DNA of 64,000 nt from an uncultured bacterium (lineage in GTDB: Bacteria; Bacillota; Clostridia; Lachnospirales; Lachnospiraceae): contig CANPIC010000004.1 in assembly GCA_947574055.1 (NCBI GenBank), positions 25,327 to 89,326 of the forward strand, in the 5' to 3' direction. Below the pieces are notes generated by a model. The model ran no database searches. It was given only the letters and a program-made list of their open reading frames with translations, and was not told the origin of the DNA. Within the stretch, counting starts at the first letter, position 1, and every line of letters begins with the position of its first letter. The position numbers were made by a program, and so were the translations under genes. Positions 1 to 9,531 of this stretch are shown in pieces.

Positions 1-506
1 AGCACAGCCTCTTCCTCCAGCTTGCGGTTCAGTCTGTTCTGTAAAACGGAATCTTTGACGCAGGAGGTCTGAACCACCTGTACGACGTCAAAGATATCCA
101 AAAGCAGGCTGGCACCTCCGATATGGTCTTTGTCCGGATGGGTCAGGATCATCAGGTCGATTCTTTCCACATCCAGCGCCTGCAGTTTCTCTGCCAGTGC
201 TCCCGCATCCTCTTCCAGCCCGGTGTCAATGAGCACATTGGCCCCTCCGCTCTGCAGCAGGATACTGTCCGCATCATCCGAACAGGAAAAAAACCACACA
301 TCCAGTCCGGCGCCTTCTTTTGCCACCGTTTCCCTGCCCGGCTGCTCTTTTGCCGTAAGGCCTGTGCCCTGCTCCTGCGTTTGCGCTGCCCCTGGTGCTC
401 CGCCGCCCGTCTCTTGGCAGGCTGTCAGGCCGGTGCACAGACAAAGAAATAACAGGCACACGGCAAAGCGCACCTGTCGTTTCTTTTTTCCGTTTCTTGC
501 GTGCAT
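1..506 (-). CDS. Metallo-beta-lactamase-fold lipoprotein, ComEC C-terminal-like (partial, 3' end outside window)
   Basis: I read this frame directly from the minus strand. It starts at 506 after an AGGAGA ribosome binding site. The first residues are basic, followed by a hydrophobic stretch ending in a lipobox-like LTAC, so this looks like a secreted lipoprotein. Further on it reads LIDTGLEEDAGALAEKL and then THPDKDHIGG, the metal-binding motif of metallo-beta-lactamase hydrolases related to the C-terminal domain of the competence protein ComEC. Such stand-alone secreted proteins are common in clostridia, and some are implicated in extracellular nucleic-acid breakdown; I infer only a hydrolase. 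The gene runs off the left edge, so its length is unknown. Confidence 0.75.
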   Translation of the reverse strand, partial: MHARNGKKKRQVRFAVCLLFLCLCTGLTACQETGGGAPGAAQTQEQGTGLTAKEQPGRETVAKEGAGLDVWFFSCSDDADSILLQSGGANVLIDTGLEEDAGALAEKLQALDVERIDLMILTHPDKDHIGGASLLLDIFDVVQVVQTSCVKDSVLQNRLNRKLEEEAV

Positions 507-517
507 TTTCTCTCCTT

Positions 518-859
518 TTATGTATCCAGCTCCAGACTGATCAAAAGCCCTCTGTTCACTTTTTCCATAATGTCCTGATCCAGATGACATACTTTATCCT
601 TTAACCGTTTCTTATCTATGGTGCGGAGCTGCTCCAGTAATACCACTGAATCTCTGACCATCTCATAACGGCCCGAATCCAGTTCAATATGTGTGGGCAG
701 CTTCGCCTTGTTCATCTTTGAGGTAATGGCTGCGCAGATGACCGTCGGGCTGTGTCTGTTGCCCACATCGTTCTGAACGATCAGCACAGGCCGGATACCG
801 CCCTGTTCGGAACCGATCACAGGTCTTAAATCCGCATAGTATACATCTCCACGTCTCAT
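518..859 (-). CDS. ndoA: MazF/PemK-family endoribonuclease toxin (NdoA/EndoA type)
   Basis: The 113-residue protein opens with [30 protein letters not shown], the signature start of MazF-type endoribonucleases, and matches the family length. MazF enzymes cleave mRNA at short specific sequences. The gene follows alanine racemase with 38 bases between, the conserved alr-ndoA arrangement of Firmicutes. No MazE/NdoAI-type antitoxin gene is visible between them; in Bacillus the antitoxin gene lies between alr and ndoA, so either the antitoxin is elsewhere or this copy acts alone. An AAGGAAG lies about 12 bases before the ATG. Confidence 0.9.
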   Translation of the reverse strand: MRRGDVYYADLRPVIGSEQGGIRPVLIVQNDVGNRHSPTVICAAITSKMNKAKLPTHIELDSGRYEMVRDSVVLLEQLRTIDKKRLKDKVCHLDQDIMEKVNRGLLISLELDT

Positions 860-897
860 ATGATATGCTACACTTCCTTCATCTTAATATAGCAATA

Positions 898-2115
898 TTA
901 TTGCCCTTTTTCCGGAAGGTATTCAAAATCCTCATAATAATCTTTTGTTGCCGTGATGATGCCGCCCTGCAGGTAGACACGCGGCACGCGTTTATTGATG
1001 TCGCAGACCAGTTCATAATTGAAACGGCCGGACAGTTCCCCCAGCATCTCTGCCGTGATATGCTCTTCCTGGTCCTTGCCCAGCAACGTCACCCTGTCGC
1101 CCTGTACAGCCTGCGGAATCCCTGTCACATCAACCATCATCTGATCCATGCACACCCTGCCCAGGATCTGTGCCTTCCTCCCATGGATAAGCACATGCCC
1201 CCTGCCGGATAACCCCCTGGGATAACCGTCTCCATACCCGACGGGTATGGTCGCCACACGGATTCTCTCTCCGGCGGTATATTGGCCGCCATAACTGATC
1301 TGGGTCCCCGCCTCCACCTCCTTGATATATACAATATGGCTTTTCAGGGAAAGGGCAGGTTCCAGCGTAATAATATCCCGTTCCACTTCCTCTGAAGGCC
1401 ACAGGCCATACAGCGAAATGCCTGCCCGAACCATGTCCATGCCTGCCTGCGGCAGGCGTATGATACCTGCACTGTTACAGCAGTGCCGCAAAGCAATGGT
1501 CAGGCCCAGTTCCTGCTGCACCCGCTCTGTAAAGGCGAGAAATCTCTCATATTGCTCCACTGCCGCACGCCGATCCGTTTCATCCGCCTTCGCAAAATGC
1601 GTAAAAATACCTTCGATGCGGATACCCGGCAACGTCATCACTTTGCTGATCAGCGCAAGACCGCTGTCGTCAGGCCGGATGCCGATGCGGGACATGCCCG
1701 TATCGACTTTGATATGCACCAGCGCCTCTTTGCTCATCCGGCGTGCCGCCTCAGACAGTGTCTGTGCCTGATCCTCCCGAAACAGGGTACTGCGGATTTC
1801 CCGGCGGATGATCTCACTGTCACAGTAAGGGAAGGTATAACCCAGTATAAGGATCGGCTTTTTCACACCACTCTTTCTGAGGATCCGTGCTTCCTCAAAA
1901 GTCGCGGTGGCAAATCCATACAGATACGGCAACGGCTCCAGTGTCCGCGCAATCGGGACACTGCCATGTCCGTAGCCGTCAGCCTTGATCACAGCCATCA
2001 TTTGTGTCTGCTCTGGAATATTGTCTTTCATGTGATCCATATTGCGACGGATGGCATCCAGATCCACTTCCGCCCATACCCGTGCATAACGCTCTCGTTT
2101 CTCTATTGTATCCAT
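898..2115 (-). CDS. alr: Alanine racemase
   Basis: This PLP enzyme interconverts L- and D-alanine for peptidoglycan synthesis in the cytoplasm. The 405-residue protein has the PLP-lysine motif VIKADGYGHGS (Lys near residue 44), the N-terminal barrel motifs VDTGMSRIGI and the C-terminal catalytic-tyrosine region ISYGGQY, plus GYGDGYPR and CMDQMMVDVT typical of Alr. The start has a GGAGG site 10 bases upstream. It lies 21 bases after the NAD(P)HX repair gene and before the MazF-type toxin, probably in one transcription unit. Confidence 0.95.
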   Translation of the reverse strand: MDTIEKRERYARVWAEVDLDAIRRNMDHMKDNIPEQTQMMAVIKADGYGHGSVPIARTLEPLPYLYGFATATFEEARILRKSGVKKPILILGYTFPYCDSEIIRREIRSTLFREDQAQTLSEAARRMSKEALVHIKVDTGMSRIGIRPDDSGLALISKVMTLPGIRIEGIFTHFAKADETDRRAAVEQYERFLAFTERVQQELGLTIALRHCCNSAGIIRLPQAGMDMVRAGISLYGLWPSEEVERDIITLEPALSLKSHIVYIKEVEAGTQISYGGQYTAGERIRVATIPVGYGDGYPRGLSGRGHVLIHGRKAQILGRVCMDQMMVDVTGIPQAVQGDRVTLLGKDQEEHITAEMLGELSGRFNYELVCDINKRVPRVYLQGGIITATKDYYEDFEYLPEKGQ

Positions 2116-2136
2116 ATCAGTGCTAACCTCCGATCA

Positions 2137-3696
2137 TCAGTCTCTCTGAGAAAGTACTTCCGGCAGTGCGGCCAGCAGATCACTGGCCATCACGCCATAA
2201 ACGGTTTTTTCCCCGGAAGCCAGATTCCCCGCCAGTCCGTGCAGGTAGACTGCCATGCAGGCGGCTTTTATTCCCCGCATCCCCTGTGCCAGCAGGCCTG
2301 CCAGGATGCCGGACAATACATCACCGCTTCCGCCTGTGGCCATGCCATTGTCTCCGGATGTGTTAATATAAACCTGCCCCGCCGGGTCCGCCACCACAGT
2401 TCTGGCATCCTTGCAGATCAGAATCACCTGATAAGCCGCAGCATAAGCCCTTGCAGAAGATATGATATCTTCCTTACAACATTTTATGCTCTTTTTCGTC
2501 AACCGTGAAAATTCCCCCATATGAGGCGTAACATAGATATGACAGCACGCCGCAGTGCTGTCTCTGTCACCTGCCTGCCCGGCAGCCTCCCCTGAGCCGG
2601 AGGCACGCGCCTGCATCCATTCCGGATGCGCGGCCAGGATATTAAGTCCGTCCGCATCCACCACCAGCGGCAGACGACACTGCTTCCATATATATTCCAT
2701 GATCTGACAGGCGATCTCGCCGGTGCCAATACCCGGACCGATCACCACACAGTCAGCCCATGCAAGCCCTTCTTCCAGTACCTGCCCGGGGAACTGCGTC
2801 TCATACGTATCCACAATGGCTTCCGGCACTCCCTGCATCAGCCCCAGCCGATTTTCCTTGCCGGTCAGTACACGTACCAGTCCGGCGCCGATGCGATATG
2901 CCCCCAGCGCCGCAAACTGGCAGGCACCATACATCCGCTCATTGCCTGCTATTACCAGCACTTTGCCGAAACTGCCCTTGTTTCCGTCTTCTTTTCTTAT
3001 CGGCAGACCGGCCAGATCCTCCCTTTCATAGGTAAAAGCGGTCGGTTTCTCCAGCCCTTCCCGGCAGGTTATGCCAATCCTCGCAGACACCACTTCCCCC
3101 GCATATGCGGCCCCCGGATACAAAAGCAGTCCCGGTTTGGCATAGCCAAAAGTGACCGTCAGATCCGCCTTTACCGCTGTACCCATGACGCTCCCTGTAT
3201 CCGCATGGATACCGGAAGGGATGTCCGCTGCAGCCACCCAGGCTGGTGTCTCATTGATATAAGCGATCATTTCTGCATATACCCCTGTCACCACCCTGTT
3301 CAGGCCGATGCCAAACAGTCCGTCTATTATGATATCAAACTCCCCGTCCGGCACATGCCGGCCGATTACGCACCCCAGATTTTCCAGTATCTGAATCTGC
3401 GTGGCAGTCTCCCGGGAACACTTCTGCCTCTCACCTGCCAGCACATAGGAGACCGGATAACCATATTCCTCCAATATGCGCCCTGCGGCAAACCCGTCGC
3501 CGCCGTTATTACCGCATCCTGCCAGCACCAGTATAGTCTTCTTTTTCGCCGCAGGGGAAAGCGGAAAGCGTCTTATGATCTCTTCCGCCAGCGAAACGGC
3601 CGCCCTCTCCATAAGTACCAGGGAGAGCATCCCTGTCAGCTCGGTAGCCGCTTTGTCATATGCCTTCATCTGTCTGCTGTCTACTATATATTTCAT
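2137..3696 (-). CDS. nnr: Bifunctional NAD(P)HX epimerase/dehydratase
   Basis: This enzyme repairs hydrated NADH and NADPH. The N-terminal half (about residues 1-215) is the epimerase domain with GCGNNGGDGFAAGRIL; the C-terminal half is the ADP-dependent dehydratase domain with VIGPGIG, TPHMGEFSRL and NGMATGGSGDVLSGILAGLL. The fused form is the usual bacterial Nnr. I prefer the ATG at 3696 (MKYIVDSRQM) because it matches family N termini; an in-frame ATG at 3711 is possible and neither has a strong ribosome binding site. A short insertion rich in Gly, Ala and Ser near residue 375 looks like a variable loop. Confidence 0.92.
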   Translation of the reverse strand: MKYIVDSRQMKAYDKAATELTGMLSLVLMERAAVSLAEEIIRRFPLSPAAKKKTILVLAGCGNNGGDGFAAGRILEEYGYPVSYVLAGERQKCSRETATQIQILENLGCVIGRHVPDGEFDIIIDGLFGIGLNRVVTGVYAEMIAYINETPAWVAAADIPSGIHADTGSVMGTAVKADLTVTFGYAKPGLLLYPGAAYAGEVVSARIGITCREGLEKPTAFTYEREDLAGLPIRKEDGNKGSFGKVLVIAGNERMYGACQFAALGAYRIGAGLVRVLTGKENRLGLMQGVPEAIVDTYETQFPGQVLEEGLAWADCVVIGPGIGTGEIACQIMEYIWKQCRLPLVVDADGLNILAAHPEWMQARASGSGEAAGQAGDRDSTAACCHIYVTPHMGEFSRLTKKSIKCCKEDIISSARAYAAAYQVILICKDARTVVADPAGQVYINTSGDNGMATGGSGDVLSGILAGLLAQGMRGIKAACMAVYLHGLAGNLASGEKTVYGVMASDLLAALPEVLSQRD

Positions 3697-3869
3697 AACG
3701 TATGCGCCCATTTCCGCAGCAGCAGCCTACTTGCGTCTTTTCAAAGCGGCGCCCGGCTGCCCGGTGTCCGTTCCCGCTCTTGTCCTGCTTCTGCTGTTTT
3801 CTTTTTTTGATTCAAAAAATGCGCCGGAGCATCTGTCCTCTGACGCATTTTGCTACGGCCAGCGCCGTT

Positions 3870-4526
3870 TTATTTACTCTTTTTTACTTCCGGGCGATTT
3901 TGCGCCGGATTATATTCCATATCAAATATTTCGATCACTCTTGAGCCGAAGATATCGTGCATATAGGAATACAATTCAAAATTCACTGTCTCACTGTCCT
4001 GCTTTTTCAAAACCTGTTTTTTCAGTTCGATTCTTGTTTTGGTCAGCCACTCATCAATCTCATGGATCACTTTTGTATTCTGCCTCAGCCTGTCATAACA
4101 CAGATCCATAGTGGCCAGCATCAGTTTATAGTTGATCGCATCTATCTCTTTGGGCAGTTCCAGATTCTCGTCCCGATACCGGCCCATCTTTAGATTACAT
4201 TCTTCGATCAGCCGTCTGCTCTCCTCCATCTTTTTGTCCACAAACGGATCTTCCGTTTCGATCTCATCCATGGAAGCCACAATATTTTCCATCAGTTTCT
4301 TTTTCAGGCGGTGGATATCTTTTAGTTCGGTATTGACCTTGCCCTGGCGTTTCAGAAGATCGTTCAGACTCTCCGCCAGACGTGTGATCTCCGCAGTCGC
4401 CCCCAGACGCGCGATCAGCTTGTGCCACTTGTTGTCCAACGTCAGGATGGGTATCTTTCTCCCTTCCAGTGCAGCCCTGTACTTTCTGTCATCCTGTTTG
4501 TTCCCCTTTTTCCTCTTCCCTATCAT
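3870..4526 (-). CDS. Conserved coiled-coil protein of unknown function
   Basis: The 218-residue protein is very rich in Lys and Glu and is predicted almost entirely helical, with heptad-like stretches (for example the ALEGRKIPILTLDNKW start followed by SLNDLLKRQGKVNTELKDI). It has no signal peptide or membrane segment. I do not recognise an enzymatic motif. It sits between rex and nnr on the same strand, 8 bases after rex, so it is probably co-transcribed with rex. No function is claimed. Confidence 0.7.
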   Translation of the reverse strand: MIGKRKKGNKQDDRKYRAALEGRKIPILTLDNKWHKLIARLGATAEITRLAESLNDLLKRQGKVNTELKDIHRLKKKLMENIVASMDEIETEDPFVDKKMEESRRLIEECNLKMGRYRDENLELPKEIDAINYKLMLATMDLCYDRLRQNTKVIHEIDEWLTKTRIELKKQVLKKQDSETVNFELYSYMHDIFGSRVIEIFDMEYNPAQNRPEVKKSK

Positions 4527-4534
4527 ATATACCC

Positions 4535-5176
4535 CTACCCTTTTTGCTTTTCATAGCAGCTTATCGTATAAGAAAGCTTCATCAGGCTGTCCGACAGGTG
4601 TACGTTCTCAACCTGTACCCCCTCCGGCACCTGCAGATCCACATGGGCAAAGTTCCAGATGGCTTTGATGCCACAGGCAATCAGGCGGTCCGCGACTTCC
4701 AGCGCGCTGTTTTTAGGAATCGTCAAAACAGCGATGTCGACATTCCTTTCACGAATCCGCTGTTCCAGAAGTTCCATCGGCTCCACATCCAGGTTCCTTA
4801 CCCGCATGCCAAACAGCCTTGGGTCGATATCAAAGATTCCCTGCATGATAAAGCCTCTTTTTTCAAAGTTCATATAATTGGCAAGTGCCTGCCCCAGGTG
4901 CCCCGCACCGATGATGACCAGATGATGGTGCTGGTCAAGCCCCAGTATCCTGCCAATCTCTTCATACAGATATTCCACGTTATAGCCATAGCCCTGCTGC
5001 CCAAAGCCACCGAAATTATTAAAATCCTGCCTGATCTGGGAAGCTGTTACCTGCATCAGTCTGCTCAAATCCTGCGATGAAATACGTTCCACGCCTTCGT
5101 CCCTCAGTTCCCCCAGATAGCGAAAATATCTTGGCAGCCTGCCTATCACAGCCTGTGAAATCCCTCTTCCTTCCAT
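4535..5176 (-). CDS. rex: Redox-sensing transcriptional repressor Rex
   Basis: Rex is a winged-helix dimeric repressor that senses the NADH/NAD+ ratio and controls fermentation genes. The N-terminal DNA-binding part contains IGRLPRYFRYLGEL and QIRQDFNNFGGFGQQGYGY; the Rossmann part has IIGAGHLGQALANY and FDIDPRLFG. This is typical of clostridial Rex in length and motif order. I chose the ATG at 5176; a TTG at 5197 preceded by AAAGGAAA is a real alternative and would add seven residues. Fermentation genes such as pyruvate:ferredoxin oxidoreductase elsewhere in the window are plausible members of its regulon, but I see no good operator there. Confidence 0.93.
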   Translation of the reverse strand: MEGRGISQAVIGRLPRYFRYLGELRDEGVERISSQDLSRLMQVTASQIRQDFNNFGGFGQQGYGYNVEYLYEEIGRILGLDQHHHLVIIGAGHLGQALANYMNFEKRGFIMQGIFDIDPRLFGMRVRNLDVEPMELLEQRIRERNVDIAVLTIPKNSALEVADRLIACGIKAIWNFAHVDLQVPEGVQVENVHLSDSLMKLSYTISCYEKQKG

Positions 5177-5554
5177 CTTGTATTGCCCCCAATACAAATA
5201 TTTCCTTTACGTCCTGTATCTTCCTGCTGGTTTATATTTTATTATATCCGGTTGTTAAATTCCTGTCAATGATATGGGATGAAATCGGCCACGACTAACG
5301 CACGAGCGAATAAATTGTGAACATTTCATAAAGGTGACAGGACAGAAACTGCAAAAGTTCTGGCCCTCATACATGTTATGTTCCCCATCTATTCACTCGT
5401 GTGTTTGTCGCGGTAAAATCGGCGAAACACGAAAGAAACGGACTTGTATTTATCAGCCGTTTCTTATAGAATAGAGAAGATTGTAAACACCGGCCATCAC
5501 CGCTTAGGCTGGCTATTATGTTGCCGCAAATTATCATCTACGGAGGAAGTATCC
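5177..5554. other. Intergenic region between rex and the ABC-F gene, with a 23-nt imperfect inverted repeat
   Basis: This region has no convincing gene. It contains two arms, 5290-5312 and 5390-5412, complementary over 23 positions with about three mismatches and one G-U pair and separated by 77 bases. They could form a long-range hairpin in the leader of the downstream ABC-F gene. An in-frame reading extension from 5444 lacks a good ribosome binding site and is not counted as coding. Confidence 0.5.
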
Positions 5555-7489
5555 ATGATCCTGTCCTGTCAGAATATAGAAAAACAGTTTGGAGACGCGG
5601 TCATTCTCGACCGCTGCTCCTTTCATATAGAAGAGTATGAAAAAGCCGCCATTGTCGGAATCAATGGTGCGGGCAAGACCACGCTTTTACGGATCATCAC
5701 CGGGGAACTGGAAGCGGACGGAGGCATCTGCACCATTTCCCGGGGAAAGACACTGGGGTATCTGCCGCAGCTTATGACCTTTGACAGCGAGCATACCATT
5801 TATGAAGAATTGCTTTCCGTAAAGGAAAATCTGACCCTTCTGGAAGCCCAGATCCGCGAGGCCGAGCAGCAGATGAAACATACGTCCGGCCGGGAACTGG
5901 AAACGCTGATGGAGACCTATGCCTCTTTGACCCATCAGTTTGAAACGGAAAACGGCTATGGATACCGGAGCGAACTGACCGGTGTGCTGAAGGGGCTGGG
6001 CTTTGCGGAGGAAGAATTTTCCAAGAAAATCACAGCCCTTTCCGGCGGTCAGAAAACCCGCGTGGCACTGGGCCGGCTTCTTTTGCTGAAACCGGATCTG
6101 ATCCTTTTGGACGAGCCCACCAACCATCTGGACATGACTTCCATCGCCTGGCTGGAAACCTATCTGATGAACTATAAAGGAGCCGTCCTGATCGTATCGC
6201 ATGACCGCTATTTTCTTGACCGTGTGGCCACCAAAATCATCGAGATCGACCAGACAAAGACTACCGTCTTTCCCGGCAGCTACTCAGACTATGCCGTCAA
6301 AAAAGAGGCGCTGCGCATCGCGGCCTGGAATTCTTATCAGAATCAGCAGCGAGAGATCCGCCGCCAGGAAGAGGTCATCGAAAAACTCCGTTCCTTTAAC
6401 CGGGAGAAGTCCATCCGGCGGGCCGAGAGCCGGGAAAAGCTGTTGCAGAAAATGGATGTCATCGACAGGCCCACCGAGGCGCGGACTGATATGAAGATCC
6501 GTCTGACGCCCCGGATACTCAGTGGAAATGATGTCTTGCAGGTTACTTCTCTGACTAAATCATTTGACAGTCTCACGCTGTTCCGGGACCTGGATTTTGC
6601 ATTAAAACGCGGAGAACATGTGGCAGTGATCGGCAACAATGGCACCGGCAAGACCACAATCCTCAAGATTATCAATGACCTGCTGCCGGCAGATGCAGGC
6701 AGCATCCATCTGGGAGCCGGCGTACAGATCGGTTATTATGACCAGGAGCATCATGTACTGCACCCCGATAAGACGCTATTTAAAGAGATATCGGATGCCT
6801 ATCCGTCTCTGACCAACACGGAGATCCGCAACACACTGGCCGCCTTTCTTTTTACCGGAGATGATGTGTTCAAACTGATCAAAGAACTCAGCGGCGGAGA
6901 ACGCGGCCGCGTCTCCCTGGCAAAACTGATGCTCTCCGAAGCCAATTTCCTGATTCTGGATGAGCCCACCAATCATCTGGACATTGCTTCCCGGGAAATA
7001 CTGGAAGACGCCCTTAACCATTATGAAGGTACGGTTCTCTATGTCTCCCATGACAGATACTTTATCAACCGTACGGCACATCGGATTCTGGAACTTTCAT
7101 CCCGGACTTTTACCGGTTATCTGGGAAATTATGACTATTATCTGGAAAAAAAAGAAGAACTGCAGTCCGGGCAGAATCAGACAGACTCTTCCGCATCCGC
7201 TCCGGCGACAGATTCCGAAGCGAGAATGGACTGGAAAAACCAGCGGCAGCAGCAGGCCCGCAAGAGAAAGCTGGAACATGATCTGCAAAAAACAGAAGCG
7301 GCCATCGACACACTGGAACGAAGAAACGAAGAACTGGATGCGCAGATGGCCCTGCCGGAAAACTGCAGCAATGTAGAGACGCTCACTGCACTGTCCCATG
7401 AAAAAGAGGGTAACCTGCAGGAGCTGGAAACCCTCTATGAGACATGGGAAGAACTGGAGAAACTCAAAGAGTCTCCAGCGTCTTTCTGA
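5555..7489 (+). CDS. ABC-F family ATPase (YdiF/Uup-like)
   Basis: This soluble tandem ATPase has no membrane segment. Walker A motifs are GINGAGKTT (near residue 36) and GNNGTGKTT (near residue 360); signatures are [16 protein letters not shown] and [16 protein letters not shown], each followed by [10 protein letters not shown] charged linker lies between the two domains and a coiled-coil tail at the C terminus, both typical of ABC-F proteins, which act on the ribosome in translation rescue or antibiotic protection. The start at 5555 has GGAGGA upstream; reading back to 5444 stays open but lacks such a site. The 3' end overlaps the convergent icd gene by 26 bases. Whether this member protects against antibiotics cannot be told from sequence. 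Confidence 0.92.
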   Translation: MILSCQNIEKQFGDAVILDRCSFHIEEYEKAAIVGINGAGKTTLLRIITGELEADGGICTISRGKTLGYLPQLMTFDSEHTIYEELLSVKENLTLLEAQIREAEQQMKHTSGRELETLMETYASLTHQFETENGYGYRSELTGVLKGLGFAEEEFSKKITALSGGQKTRVALGRLLLLKPDLILLDEPTNHLDMTSIAWLETYLMNYKGAVLIVSHDRYFLDRVATKIIEIDQTKTTVFPGSYSDYAVKKEALRIAAWNSYQNQQREIRRQEEVIEKLRSFNREKSIRRAESREKLLQKMDVIDRPTEARTDMKIRLTPRILSGNDVLQVTSLTKSFDSLTLFRDLDFALKRGEHVAVIGNNGTGKTTILKIINDLLPADAGSIHLGAGVQIGYYDQEHHVLHPDKTLFKEISDAYPSLTNTEIRNTLAAFLFTGDDVFKLIKELSGGERGRVSLAKLMLSEANFLILDEPTNHLDIASREILEDALNHYEGTVLYVSHDRYFINRTAHRILELSSRTFTGYLGNYDYYLEKKEELQSGQNQTDSSASAPATDSEARMDWKNQRQQQARKRKLEHDLQKTEAAIDTLERRNEELDAQMALPENCSNVETLTALSHEKEGNLQELETLYETWEELEKLKESPASF

Positions 7490-8669
7490 TCTCCTTTATA
7501 AATTCTTCGCTGTTTTTTACCTGCACATCTTTCAGAGATGTGATCAGTGCCAGATCCTTTGTCATACGCCCGCTCTCGATGGTGCGGATGGTTGCCAGTT
7601 CCAGCCTGTCCGCAAAACTGACCAGAGCGGGTATTCCATCCAGTTCCCCTCTTTTTTTCAGCGCTCCCGTCCAGGCAAAAATAGTCGCCACAGAGTTGGT
7701 GGAAGTCTCTTCTCCTGCCAGATGCTTGTAATAATGGCGCTGCACCGTCCCATGGGCCGCCTCATATTCGAATATGCCGTCCGGTGATACAAGGACGCTC
7801 GTCATCATAGCCAGAGAACCAAACGCCGAGGACACCATATCGCTCATCACATCACCGTCGTAATTCTTGCAGGCCCAGATAAAACCGCCTTTGGCTTTCA
7901 TCACCCGCGCAACCGCATCATCAATCAGAGTATAGAAATAACTGATCCCTGCCTCCTCAAAGGCTTCTTTGTATTCCGCGTCATAGATCTCCTGAAATAC
8001 ATCCTTAAACGTGTGGTCATATTTTTTGGAAATCGTATCCTTGGTAGCAAACCACAGTTCCTGCTTCGTATCCAGTGCATAAGTAAAGCACGCTTTGGCA
8101 AAACTGCGGATGGACTGGTCCGTATTATGGATCCCCTGCAAAATGCCGGGGCCTGTAAATGTATGGATCGTTTCCCTGGTTTCACTGCCGTCCTCTCCGG
8201 TAAATACAAGTTCTGCCTTGCCGGGCCGGTCTACTACGATCTCCGTATTTTTGTATACATCGCCATAGGCATGTCTTGCCAGCGTAATGGGTTTTTCCCA
8301 GTTACGCACACAGGGCTCTATCCCCTTTACCACGATAGGCGTACGGAAAACCGTGCCGTCCAGGGCCGCGCGTATGGTTCCATTGGGGCTTTTCCACATT
8401 TCTTTCAGATGATACTCTTCCATCCGGGCTGCGTTGGGTGTGATGGTAGCACATTTTACCGCCACCCCGTATTTACGGGCTGCCAGCGCACTGTCCATCG
8501 TCACCTTATCATCCGTTTCATTCCGGTGCGCAAGCCCCAGGTCATAATATTCTGTCTTCAGATCTATGTAGGGAAGCAGCAGTTCCTCTTTGATCATCTT
8601 CCACAGAATCCTTGTCATTTCATCGCCGTCCATCTCTACCAGCGGTGTTTTCATCTGCATTTTTTCCAT
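7464..8669 (-). CDS. icd: NADP-dependent isocitrate dehydrogenase
   Basis: The enzyme oxidatively decarboxylates isocitrate to 2-oxoglutarate, supplying glutamate and NADPH. The 401-residue protein is the eukaryote-like homodimeric type: [17 protein letters not shown] at the start, [40 protein letters not shown] and [16 protein letters not shown] near the end. The ATG at 8669 follows AAGGAATAAG; an open extension upstream to 8750 has an unlikely composition. Its 3' end overlaps the ABC-F gene by 26 bases in convergent orientation. Confidence 0.93.
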   Translation of the reverse strand: MEKMQMKTPLVEMDGDEMTRILWKMIKEELLLPYIDLKTEYYDLGLAHRNETDDKVTMDSALAARKYGVAVKCATITPNAARMEEYHLKEMWKSPNGTIRAALDGTVFRTPIVVKGIEPCVRNWEKPITLARHAYGDVYKNTEIVVDRPGKAELVFTGEDGSETRETIHTFTGPGILQGIHNTDQSIRSFAKACFTYALDTKQELWFATKDTISKKYDHTFKDVFQEIYDAEYKEAFEEAGISYFYTLIDDAVARVMKAKGGFIWACKNYDGDVMSDMVSSAFGSLAMMTSVLVSPDGIFEYEAAHGTVQRHYYKHLAGEETSTNSVATIFAWTGALKKRGELDGIPALVSFADRLELATIRTIESGRMTKDLALITSLKDVQVKNSEEFIKEIRKTLETL

Positions 8670-8762
8670 TCTCTTATTCCTTTCTGCTCTCTGCGCCTTG
8701 CCGCCCGGCTGTTTGTTGTTTCCTCTGCTCTCTTTTCCCGTATCACACACTGCGGTCCTTGG

Positions 8763-9452
8763 TCACCCTTCTTCGTAATGCTCCATATATCCATTTTCCA
8801 CAATGTTTTCGTAAGCGTTCAGCATATGTCTGTTGGCAAGCTGTTCAGCCAGATCGCCATCCCCTGCCTTGATGGCTTCCATGATCTTTCTGTGTTCTGC
8901 ATTGGAGGCCGAACTTCTTGTCTGCGTCGAAAGCGTCTTCCGGCGCACCCGCAGCACATACTGATGATAATCTTTCAGGGCGTGCTCCAGTATCTTGCTG
9001 TTGCAGCCCTCATACATAATCTCATGGAACCGGTTGTCAAGCTCTGCCATCTGCTCCGTGTGGCCTTTGGATGCGTGAAATTCGGAGAGAAAAATATTCT
9101 CCTCCATTTCTTCCATCTGTTCCCTGGAAATATGTTCCGTGGCCCATCTGGCGCATAACCCTTCCAGAAGCGACCGGATCATATAGATATCCCCCACGTC
9201 CTTTACCGTAATGCCTGTCACATAGGCGCCTTTGTTGGGGACGATCTGAATCAGCCCTTCCAGCTCCAGCTGCCGGAATGCTTCTCTTACCGGTGTCCGG
9301 CTGACTCCCATCTCTTCTCCGATTGTCACCTCACGCAGTTCTTCCCTTACCTTATACCTTCCGTTTAAAATATCTTCCCGGATCTTGTGAAATACACGGC
9401 CTCTCAAAGAATATTTGTCCGTGACTTCCCTCTTTACATCATAATGTCCCAC
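8763..9452 (-). CDS. GntR-family transcriptional regulator, FCD (FadR) subfamily
   Basis: The 229-residue protein has an N-terminal winged helix-turn-helix (GRVFHKIREDILNGRYK, then EMGVSRTPVREAFRQLELEGLIQIVPNKGAYV), the canonical GntR signature. An all-helical FCD effector domain follows, with metal-site-like histidines (DNRFHEIMYE and NAEHRKIMEAI). The start codon is GTG. FCD regulators usually sense carboxylic acids. It lies upstream of icd on the same strand with a 93-base gap, so control of isocitrate dehydrogenase is plausible, as is autoregulation. Confidence 0.88.
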   Translation of the reverse strand: MGHYDVKREVTDKYSLRGRVFHKIREDILNGRYKVREELREVTIGEEMGVSRTPVREAFRQLELEGLIQIVPNKGAYVTGITVKDVGDIYMIRSLLEGLCARWATEHISREQMEEMEENIFLSEFHASKGHTEQMAELDNRFHEIMYEGCNSKILEHALKDYHQYVLRVRRKTLSTQTRSSASNAEHRKIMEAIKAGDGDLAEQLANRHMLNAYENIVENGYMEHYEEG

Positions 9453-9531
9453 TTTCTCTTACCTGCCTGTTTCTTCTCTCTCAAAAATACATCCCGCATA
9501 ATTGTATACAATTATACGAGATGTGTCAATA

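Noticed and set aside
5313..5330. Rex operator (TTGTGAACATTTCATAA) in the rex upstream region
   Set aside because: The half-sites are three bases apart rather than four, and the right half has a mismatch. Too weak to list, though autoregulation remains possible.
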